From NCBI GenBank assembly GCA_002633005.1, contig NMRA01000001.1:2408239-2472238 (forward strand): a stretch of 64,000 bases of DNA. Reading direction: 5' to 3'. The first letter of the stretch is position 1. The number at the start of each line of letters is the position of its first letter. Origin of the DNA: Phoronis australis. Its lineage: Eukaryota; Phoronida; Phoronidae. Positions 13,301 through 25,300 of the stretch are shown in pieces. The notes under the pieces were generated by a model. That model was given only the letters and a program-made list of their open reading frames with translations, was not told where the DNA came from and did not search any database. The position numbers and the translations under genes were made by a program.

Positions 13301-16300
13301 TTGATCTATTAAATAATCTATGCACAACGTTTCATTAGGTCCTATGTCAAAAATTGACATGCGTGGATTGGACAGCAATCTCCATCGCGAGTCGAATGAA
13401 GGTCGGCAAACCGGATGTGCTCTATCTCAAATGGCATATCAAGTTCTGATCCTGAAACGTCATGTGCCAGCACACAGTCCAATTTATCGTATTCACATGG
13501 GCGCACTCACCCTAAAAATGGGAGGATTGAATTTTTTATAATGTGGACCTTTTACTAAGTTTCACAGTGTACGTTCAGAGCTATGAATTGTGCCTTTGCC
13601 GAATTTTGGCATTTCCTGCCATTTAGTGAACCTTTATCTCGTTTTTTAAGTTTTAGGAGTTTTTATTTCTCTGAGGCGAACCTTTTTGCCCACTTCGCCA
13701 AGTGGGGGGAGCACGTTCGAGACCCCTGAGCCCCCCGTTGCGCTCATGATTCGGCAGTAGTGACAAACAATCACAAATGACAATCAGGGCCAGGAATGTA
13801 TGTATACGATTTTTGTTTAAAGACCAACACTCCTTGCGACTTTTGAAATTTGCGACTTGCAGTTCGCTGTCAGGCAGCTTGGATCTATACTTAACGTTTG
13901 TCGAAAACCTATCTAGGCACAAATAGTATTACTTCCATAATTGTTGTTAACCGTGTTTGTCTTTCAGAGCAAAAAAACCCCTTTACACGCCGCAGTTGAT
14001 AAAGGGAATATGTCTATTTTTAATCTGCTCATGGCCGAGGAGGTTGATGCTAGCTTGAAAGACAACGTGAGTAAATGTCATTTTAATATGGATAGATTAT
14101 TTATGACCGTTAAGGGATATCATCGTTTATTACCGAAAAACGCTTTTTTGGGTTTATTGTTGGATGGGATAGGAGTCTTAAAGTTGTTAGCTTTGGTCAG
14201 AGCTGTAAAACAATCGAATTCCAAATGTTTTGTGGCTCATTACAAATCAACAATTCCCCTCATTGTCTGCCAGACATTCGACAAAATCAGGGCCGATGTC
14301 TTTACCATTTATTTTTTACCCTTATACTTCAATTTGCTACTATAACTCGTGGGATTTGGCTCAGTGGCTGGTATTGAGGAACTAGTGGGTTTGATTCTTC
14401 GATACTGCAGATTTTTGTAAAATTACTTTTCTTGCCCAGCCAGTACCCCTTTGATGGACACTGCACAGTTTTAAACCTGCACGTTACTCGTCTAATAAAC
14501 TTCAATACTCTAATCAAAAGGAGACTTAATCTAACAATCAAAATGTTAAAATTCGCTACAACACATTGTGAGATATCTGGTAGAAGTTGCTGAACTACAA
14601 CTTAGCCTTCCATTACAACAAAGCGACTTTTGGTTTAGACCGCTTACCGTTATGAAATTCTCTTCAGGTTTAAACAAATGTGAGACGATTTCATGGCTTC
14701 GGGTGAACTGACAGTTAATTATTTCTCGAGAATAGGCTCTACAAGTTGACTCGTCACGGCGCGTCAATTTATTCGCCGAACACAGTCTCGAACAATGAGA
14801 AAGTAGCAGCAAGTGGCCTTAATTAAAACTTTGTTTCTTCCACGGAACGCAGGTTTATTTATGCTTTAAAACATAAACTTTCGATTCTTTTATTTAAATA
14901 TTCCACGATTTTAGTTTCCATCTTGAATAATTATTGCGTACTGTGGAAAAATGTTTTTATTTGGCCCTTTGATACCAACGACTGCTTTAAATTTGTAAGC
15001 ACTGAATTGCTTTATCTTCTAGTGGGCTAGGAGCCCTTTGCATTACGCAGCTGCAGGAGGGCTCAACGAAATGGTGGAACCACTGTTGAAAAGAGCCCCG
15101 GATGATATTAATCAGCAAGACAAGGTACAGGACGGCTGTTTTAATAATTGCAATTTATTTTAAAAGCGAACGAAGCATATTATTTTTGGCAAACCTGCTC
15201 CTCTATTATCACTCAAATGATTTGGACAAGTTATGAAGTTATAAACTCATATTTCAGGGTCAATAATTCTTGGCTCTGGCTCGGTCGTTATCACGTTTTT
15301 TGGGGTATGAACATAATTACGGACCTCGGTAAAAGTCAATCATTCTATGATAGAGTAGTACTACCAAAAATAGGTTTTATTTCCCTGCCTGCATATAATA
15401 TTTTTGATTGATGGGCGGGCACGCGTATTATCTATGTACATTATGTTACCTGAAACAAACAGTTAAAAAAATCCCCCTGTTAATAGCATCCTACATGTAT
15501 ACAGAGCTCTGTGGCGATGGAAAAACACATTTAGTCACTGAGTGTCTGTAGTCACGTGACTATTTCTCTGTAAATTATTTTTACCTGCATCGATGCAACT
15601 TCCTTGACACGAAAATTTTAGTATTAGACTGAATGAGAACTTCTTTTTCTGTATGCTATGATTTCCTGTCAAGGCCTTTCGGCCAAAGTCTACAACATTC
15701 CGACTTCACGTCCATGAAAGTTATTCGAAAATCTCTGTGAAAAATGACAATATTTAACCCGAGACCCCAATAATGTCAAAGTAATACCCTTGCATGTACG
15801 TGTGTTGAAGTACTGTTAGTAACATTAGGTGGTATTAAACATTAAAAGGATACCAAACCCGGTTTTGGACTATTAACATATACTAAAAACGACTTTCCCA
15901 TCCAGTTCTCTGGAACAATGCTCTGTAGGCCTAACACCCGACAATTCTCAAAAATTTGGAGGAAAATTTGAAAACTCCTTTTAAAGTCTGCTAAACGGGC
16001 AAGCTGCACTTTAAGCAAATTACGGTACACGGCAACAGTGTGGGGAAAAGACCACCCGCCAAGAACCATGATTCATATCCCATTTGAGAGTTTTTAGTCG
16101 ATTCCTTTGGAAGATTGACACTAATGATGCATTAGCAGGTGACAGAAATCATTAAAACAAGGTTTCCTTTTAACAGAACATGATGTACTAAAACAACATT
16201 CATATGTCGTCCAATCAGAAGGCGAGTCAGAAGTCTGACAAACGTTCGCATGTGAATTTTTCAAATGGCGGAACAAATGTACAATCTGCCTTCATGTCAG

Positions 16301-19300
16301 AGGACCTCAAAATCAGACTTCGGATGTGGCTACTGCCTCCATTTTGATGGCCTCATTTGTGATTAGTCTCCGTCTCTTTATGATGGAAGCATGATATTAG
16401 CATTTTACATGTTATTGTTATGCTAATTGCTCGTAATACAGCTGACACGAAGCTTGCGAATGCTGGTAACTGATCTCCTTTGGATCAGACGTTTTTTGTA
16501 CCTTCCTAAAAAAATTTTACTTGTGAATGTGGTATATGGAGTTTGTCGATTTTCTCGTAAGAGTCATTAAGGAGTGTTAATGATTCTTAGTGATCTTGTT
16601 AGGTCCATCGGTGAATTTTGATATTTCTTCTTAACAATTTTACAAGATTGATTAAGCATTTGCTAAAACCTGTGAACGGTTATTCTAGTGGGGCAAAACA
16701 CCGCTATATCTGGCGAGCTGTAGTGCGGGCGGAAATGCCAAGACAGTTGAACTTCTGCTTGAGAATAGGGCACTTCTGAACACGAAAGACGATGTGAGTA
16801 TTTGAAAAATGGTACAAAGTATACGAAGGGTCACTGTAAAGATTGTGGAGAATTCAGGCAAATTCTAACAAGCAATTATATTATTGTACGACAGTTTATA
16901 TTCATCAATAGCCACATTCAATGTATTCTGTTTGCAACCACATACACAGGACTGTGCTTGCACGCTCCATTACTGCGCTTTTGTGTGTAGCGTAATATTA
17001 CTGCAAATTACTAACTGCGCATGCCAAATTTCCTTTTTGCGATTGATGATTCCGTGATCGACAATTCTCGAAATTCAGTGTAGAGCAGTTACAAGCGGAG
17101 AATGTCCCTCTGTATTGCTTCTGCTCACACGAATGGCGTTCTTGTCACGGTTTCAATCGGGATATCCTGACGTCATCGTTGACACACCATAACATAGTGG
17201 ACGATTTTTTATGCAATTTCACAGCGACGACTTTAAAATCCGAGGCGCTAGCACATGACTAGTGGTCTAAAGATTTACTGGGGAAAGCCAAAGCCTTTAA
17301 TTTTTGATGTGGTTCATAACTATTTTTAATCATTAACTACGTTGCTACGTTGAAATTGCTGGCGCGTACACTCGCAAGTGCCCGGCGTGCATTCGGTAAA
17401 CTAGAGAATCTCGTAAAATTTAAGATCACACAAGACTTGGCGTCAAATCGCCATGTAAACGAGTAGAGCACGTGATCACAAGTGCTTCCTTTGCCAGATT
17501 CTTGCGTCTGCGGAACTCGAGCTAGGTTCATTTTCATGCGAAACTTAGAATGTGTTTGAAAATTCCAAATTTGCTTCCACTGAGCTGCAGTGGTCTAGCT
17601 CTATTCTTGGTCTGATTTACGATTCCCTATTTCAGAAAGGAAGAACTCCATTTGACGTTGCCAAAAATGAAGACATGTTGAAATTGCTATATGTAAGTTG
17701 CATTTAATAGCTTGTAACTGTGACAATCGTACGCCCAGCAATCGACTGTGAACACGCAGAAACTCATGTAGTTTTTATTTCGTGACAGAGGTTTAACTAA
17801 ATCACAATGTATTTTGTGTAGAATATAGATTGTACCAGTGCAACACATGGGATTTAATGGCAATTGAAGAGAAGCCGTGTTAGATATTCGCGACGTTATT
17901 CTCTTTATTTTCAGGAAAATCTGGGCGTTATCAAAGGAGAACGCTTGAAATCCAATGCTACAGATAAAGGTGTGATGAATAGACTACACGTGTAAAGCAA
18001 TGCCTAAATGACTTCTCCAAATGTTTCTTTAAGTCTGATATTTCTCTGTGGAATGTATAATTGAAAAGCAATTTGTTTGATTCTTTACGGTATATGACAA
18101 ATCGCCTCTGGTCAACAGTTTGAACAATAGTGTCCGACGACTATGTAGGTCCAACGCGGGACCGTCGAATTTATAATAACGTCCTGAAGTTAGTTCTGGC
18201 TAAAGAAGAGTTTGTCGACTTATATCTAGTATGCCCCCCTGGAGTACTCGATTGTTTTAGACGCCGTAGAGAGCGAACATGGATCTATTTGTGGGAGAGC
18301 TTCAATGAAAAATGACTCATTTAGTCTCATGGTGAAGCACTTTTGGAAGTGTTTTGACTTTTCATAGGTATTTTGTGACAGTTCTCTTTTTTAACCGTTT
18401 AAGTTAGATTGAGTACAAGAGGAGATGCTTTCAAAATGAGCACATCTTTTGCAACCAGATACTTTAAAGTTATAGTTAAATCCACCAAGGAATGTTTTGT
18501 AGCAATTTGGACTCCCAGAGTGAAAAATCATCCTTTCCAAGGAAAATAGTCGTAAAAACTTACCCATTTGAGTAGCACGTGCGGTATGTCTTTTCTGTGG
18601 GAGTACCCCGCACAGAGTTTAGTTCTTTTGATCTGATATCGTATGCTTTATGGAACTAATTAAAAGCTTTAACAGCATCTGTATTAATTCAATTAACATT
18701 GACGAATATGCAAGTACTTTGCACGATAATCTTGCATGCATATAAAAATGCATTTTATTATTTTAGCATTCTTGATCGGAGAGGATGGCGGTTCAGTGAA
18801 AGAAGAAGATGTTAAGATCAGGATAAAACCTTTTTCTACAGAAAAAAACTTGCAGATTGAAGTTATCAGTACATCTTCACTTGTGCAAAAAGTGAAAACT
18901 GAGTTTCAAGATCAGATGTTTCTTCACCCCCAAAAAATTCGTGTCCTGATGGGTAGCGCCGAAAGCTTTTTAAAACCTGTAGAAGTTTTATTCGATGTTC
19001 AACGTATGCTTCCAGCAGAGGTCGCTGCTGACGATGGAGATTTTGTTCTATTGCGAAGAGAGTGGGATGAGGTATCGGACATGAAAAAAATCGAATTGAA
19101 ACTGAAGGATGAAGCGGTTTTTTACAAATGTTCGAAGTTTTGCGAACACTGGCTTGTCTGGATTAGAAAAGGGCTCGTAAGAGGTCTGAAATTATTGGCT
19201 TCTCTTATTGAGGAGCATTCATTTAACTGTAAAATCTGTCCCTCAGCAACATTGAAAAATGGACGCACGGAAGTTAACTTGTTTTGCCACAGTGGTAGAT

Positions 19301-22300
19301 CTGAAGAAATTCTACCGCATACATGCGATGACGAAGATGCCAAGGAGATCCTTAACCCTACCAAGATCAAGTTCACCTTAGAATGGAACTGGCAAGACAA
19401 TCAGCCGCGGGAAAGGAGAGAGTCCAACGCTATAAAAATAGACAAGAAAAGTTGTAGCAAGAAAGGCCAACGGATTGAGATGCCGAGCAGTCATATTGAC
19501 CAGGGCAGCAATGATCTTTCAGTGACGGTTCAAGTTGAAAATGAAATGAAGACTGGTTTTGATACAGTGCTACAAAGACGTGTTCAGGTATTGGTAATAC
19601 AATTGTGTGATAATAAGTGCGAGTCATGAATGACAGTAAAGATGGTGTGGGGGGTATCAGATGTACTTTGTCATTTGAATACTGATTCACTTACGCGATA
19701 CAAGACTTTTCAATTGCTTCCAGTTGACAACATCTCCTACGTTTTACTCAGTCGTGACATTTGTCTTCTTGATGTTGTCTGATGCTCGAAGGCCTGTTAT
19801 CCACCATACCTCTACAGCTGTATTCAGTGAATGTTGAGTCTCAGTCATTATGGTTGCTTAGTCGCCACTCGATAGACCCGTGTTTGTTATTGGTATGGGG
19901 CTCGTCTAAATTTTTTAAAATACTTAATCCTGTTTTGAGAACTTCACTCCAGGCTAGTTCTATCATCTGTTACTTTTAAAGCAAGCTTTTGATTTGGGCC
20001 ACTCACCGCTATAAAATTGGTCAAAACTAATTGTATTTACTCAGATGAAGAGTGATTCCTGAAATTGCAAGGAACTGGCAGTCCGTTGTTCCCTAAGACC
20101 ACGCTGTGGGTGGTGCATAAAATGGAACGCCGTGATGAGTCAACTTGTAGAACTTAGTCTCAAGTGATAACGAACTGCCAGCTCTTTCAAATTAGGCCCT
20201 GAAATGACCTTCGATTTGACTATGGAACAATTTGAGACCGATGTCATGATGATACGTGGCATCAAAAGTTGACTTTGTGACGTGGAAGATCTTGTGGCAC
20301 AACTCAAAGGTTTAGTCACGAGTGTAACGATTTAGTGGACTTTGTAAAAGCTTTCAAATTTGTTCCAATCTTTTGAGGTTGATAGGGGTCAATGTTATTT
20401 TTGTTCAAAACTCAAGTGTGATATAGTACTAGTTGGCACCTGTTTGTAAAGCTTTGGTTGCCTTGTAATATATGCAAAACAGCAAAACTGCACGTGTCGG
20501 AATTTTCGTTGACGATATTGCACCCAACCATGACACAAAGCCAGAACATTGTAACTTTATGCCATCTTGTTTGGTTGTTGTTATTGTGTGAGCTCAATGA
20601 GACATCATGAATGCATGACTGCTAAAATATGGACCGTGTGGGTAATCATGGTTGAATTTGTTGTTACCTATCCGACGGTTACATTAGAGTCGGTGTTGTG
20701 CACATTGTTTTCATATTTGCAGGTTACTGTAGACAGGGAAGACTCCGTACTGGTGTCCCCACAAGGTAACAAAGTGTTTGCTACCATGCGTTTCACTGTT
20801 GGATGGAACTTTTTTTCGAGAAGGCTCCCAGGCGCTTTTTGTGTTTCAAGGAAACTATAATGGCGCTTTATTGGAAGTTGGCCGTACTGCTTTTTAGTCA
20901 GATATACTTTTACTAATATGATGAAGTGAAGTTCACATATTTATCAGGTGGCATGAACGAAGTAGTTATTATAATTTACCCAGTTTTTCTCAGATATTTT
21001 TAATTGATAAAATGTTTGCAGTAGTTGAGGAGTTGTGAATAGCTTAACTGAGTTAGTCATGCGATTTTTTAAGATGTTTTTGATTTTCACAGATATTCAT
21101 GTCGTAGGGCCAGGAGCTTCCGGACCTGCTCGTCACGATTTCAGACTGGCTCCAACTGCTAACTTTCATCGAAGTGTCGTCGCCAAATTCCCTTCTGTAG
21201 CGAGGATTAAGTGGTCTAATGGTATATATGGAACTGGTTTCCGAGTTGGACAACGGTATCTACTTACAAACTATCATGTTGTGGAAGAGCAATGTGAAGA
21301 CGCAAGTAAGTTGGTCATGGTCTCGAAGTAATAGGGCCGTCATCAACGGACTTTAATTTCCCAAACTCAGAGGTCAACCTCATACTGCACACCGAAAGAA
21401 CTTTCACCGCATGCACCAAAAACCCTTAAACGGGAACCTGAACTCCCAACATACTCATTCTTACACGGCACTGACAATTTTTATCCCTGAACCCAGCAGT
21501 TCGGAAACATTAAATTATTTTTATGTTCGGCATAAGTGCCGTAGTGAACCATAAGGACATGGATGCCTATTCGCGATAGGTCACGTGGTTGAAAATGAAG
21601 TCACGCCGATGAATCCTCAGTGGTTTCAAGAAATAGCACAGCCTGTCGAATGCCGCCTCACCAGATATCAAAAGAGTTCCGCGTACGTGCGTTCATACGC
21701 TAAAAGTTTAGTGGGAACTTCCGCTTTCAGATTTTACTGGGAAACCAGCTGCATCTGTTTAAAATGGAACTTACAGGCTAATTCCTTGTCTCTGTGATTG
21801 CTTTGGTAAAGTTAGTTAGAAACACAACATTTAGCTATGATGTGAATATGAAGTAGGTTGAAAATTGCCAAATGTTGTTGAGAACGAGTTTATTGTCCAA
21901 AGCGATCCGCCGTAAACCACTCAACAGTGTCCAGTAAGTATCTTCAAAAGAACGAGTTTAATGTCCAAAGCGATCCGCCGTAAACCACTCAACAGTGTCC
22001 AGTAAGTATGATCTTGACGTGGTACTGGGGAATAACACTGCATGATGCGGGTTGTGTGAGTCCCCAAGGTACGTCATTAGTGCAAAGGTCACCTATTAGC
22101 AGAATTTTTGTTTTCACATTTACAAGTTGTCAATTAATACAACTGCACTTTCTTTTGCGTAGATGATGTTCAAATATCCTTGTCGTTTAGTTCCACACAT
22201 TGGCATAGTTTGGAGCATGCAAATAAGTCTTTAACCTTCAGAGGTAAATCTGTAAAAGGTCACGTGCGAGTCCATCCTGTTTCTTAGAACTAGTTCACAA

Positions 22301-25300
22301 TATTCTTTCACTGTGAGTCATGCGCGTAAACTAATGATAACGTGATGAGGACCTTTACCACGAGGAAACTTTTCTGGGAATTCGTTGGGGTGTGTGGCTA
22401 AAGTCAGTGTCAATGTACACACTCGGAATCCATAACAACTCGTATCTTTTTATGTTGTCTTCATTTCCGTCCACCACCACTACTTTATATTGTTTATATC
22501 TTAATCTTAAATGTTGTTTTTGATAGTTTTGACCCAATACAATGTAATTTCACGCAGACAAGTTAAAATACTCTCAGCTTCATTTTTGGTAAAATGTGTA
22601 CAAATCAATTTTTGTAAAACATACTCCCAAACGGTGCCCTTTCAACAAGACGCAATTGCTTTCAAACAAATATCTCAATATACAAATTTTCATAATTCTA
22701 GGCTACAGTTCGTGGTTCCAAAAGAAGAAATTTTCGTTTGTCAAGCTTCCAACTTCAATATAAAATTTGATTAAACCCTATTTTCAGGCATCGAGCAAAG
22801 AAGACAATTGAGAAAGTGCACTTTTGGGTACTACAGGCCTGAAGGGGACGATGACCAGCAGGAGGGTGACCAGCCGCGTTTTAGCTTCGCTTTTGCTCCT
22901 GATCCAGTAAAAGCATTTGACAAAGACCTGGATTACGCCATCCTTGAGTGCTTGGAGGATGAAAATAATCCTTTCCCTGCTCCTTTGACGAATTTCAAGA
23001 AGTTAACAGCTGACGACATATACGTGCACCTGGTCGGCCATCCTGGAGGGAGAGAGAAGATATTTGATGGGCAATGTCAAGTTGTACACATGTCCAGGGA
23101 GGAATTAGACCGCGTTGTAAGTTTTCATTGAGATTCCTGCACAAAATTACGAGATCATTAAATATACACCCAAATTTACTGTCAAAGACTACCAGACGTC
23201 AATAACGATGCCCTGTCCGTTCGGTTACGTTCTCATTTCGGGGTACGCAATTTTTCCGTCGGCACATATTATTTTCGTGTCATTTTTCCAGTCCTCAATA
23301 CGACCAAAACATTGACTAAGCACTAAGATTTCCAGCGAGATTTCAACGCTATAGAGACACCGAAATCTGGGCTATAAAGAAACTCAAAACATTTCACAGC
23401 ATGATTTGGTTGTGTGGTATAATCAAGTCTCAATTACTATTTTTGATTTGCATAAATCAATTTGTAAATCAATATCGAAAGTCGACAATTTATACAAATG
23501 CCAGTTGTATTTTCTAGTGATCCTTCAACTGGATGTAAAACGCAATTTAAGTCTTTGCCTTGAATATTTATCATCGTTAGGGCATCCAGTTGACACTTTC
23601 AAATTAACTGTAATTTTAGCCTCGTTTTGTCATCCCTTTGGCGGGTAAGAAATCGCGGAATACCTACCATGATACGCAGTTGTTTTAAAAACCTGAAACC
23701 ACTGAAAGGTCAAACCAAAATACAGCATATAGCCTATTACCCGATTTAGGACAATAGTTTACAAACTGACACTGAGCTTTAAACATTGCTAAATTTAGAC
23801 CGCATTTAGTTTAATACTTCAGTGAAATTGTGCATTAAACCTACTGCGGTTGGCACACGAACGGCTACAGCAAGAGGTGTTGTAACGCAAAATCTTAATT
23901 AATAGTGTGGATTTATACTCAATCGGCGCGTCTTTATGAACGCACGACTAGACAATTTCACTCATCTCTTTGAATTAGACGGTGAGTATTTCCTTCCAAT
24001 TTCCACGGAATTGATGAAAATGGACACAATTCAAACATATATGCATTTGGCAGAAAATTTCTGACAATTTTATGTATATGTTTGTTTATCTTTGATAATT
24101 TGTCCCGCGGTGAGACATCGTGAATTTGATAAAACACAACAGTCAAAAAACTCTTGAATGATTCTTGCAAGGTTCAGTTCAAAAAATTAAAATGACATTA
24201 GAGGAGTGTGGACCACGTTAGTATTAAGATCAGTTAGATGAATCTTGTCGTGAGTGAAAGTCTTGGTAAGTAAGTAACTAAGTAATTTTTTTATTAGTGA
24301 CATGTGTTCAAATGGATTCAAACAATATATAACAAAACAGGAACACTCAGCCCACCACGGGGCTTATAAGTCAAGTGTACACGCATTGCAAGCAGACCAA
24401 AAAGAGAACACTGTGATAAGAGTGATCATATATTAATAAAATTTTTCAGAGAGAGAGAGAGGGAGGGAGGGAGGGAGGGAGGGAGAGAGAGAGAGAGAGC
24501 GGAGAGTAACTGAACGTAAGTTATGAAAACAATCCGAAATCCCTAACTCTACAAACATGTTCAAAACTTCAGAAGACCAATTATTAGTACAGATAGTGTA
24601 GTCCCACGAACATAAGTATCTACCTCGAAACTAATAACACACTTCAACATTCCCAAAAGCTCAATTTTCCGCCTAACACTGGGGAATTCCCACCCCATGT
24701 CACCCATAATAGCATGATTAGGAGCGAATTTGTGAACGCCCAAGAAAACTGGCGTGGCTGTATTCTGAATGACATCATAATCCTGTAAACTAGAGCCCCC
24801 CCCCCCCCCCCCCCNACCTACCCAATAATCGCTGACAGGCATTGGACAATGTAGTGAATGTTCTGTACCTCATATTTTTATTCTTTTTAAATTTATTAAT
24901 TAAAGCGCTCAAAGCTCTTCCGGCAAATTTGGACAGAGTTTTAGCAGTTTCAGAAAATTATTCTTAAATATTTATAATTGGGTACATAGTCTATGTCTAG
25001 TCGACCCAACCGAAACGGATATAGTCTACGAAAGACATGCTTGGATCTGAAGTGAATAATATTAGTTTTCTCCTGATTGACAATTAGCCTCCATTTAGAG
25101 CACCTTTTGTCAACTATATTCAATGAACCCTGTAAATTTTCTGTGCTCTCGGTATTAGTGTCCCACGCCAACTAAACTCTGTCCACGTCTGAAGCAATGC
25201 ACGTCTGTGATATTCAGAGTTGGGCAATTATGGTATCCTTTCAGAAACTGGGGACAGTTTAAGTGTTCAACCATGTATGTTTTTTCCGAAATTCATGCCC

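Noticed and set aside
14357-14397. tRNA gene suggested by A-box and B-box like motifs
   Set aside because: Box spacing too short and no cloverleaf; kept only as a weak SINE hint.
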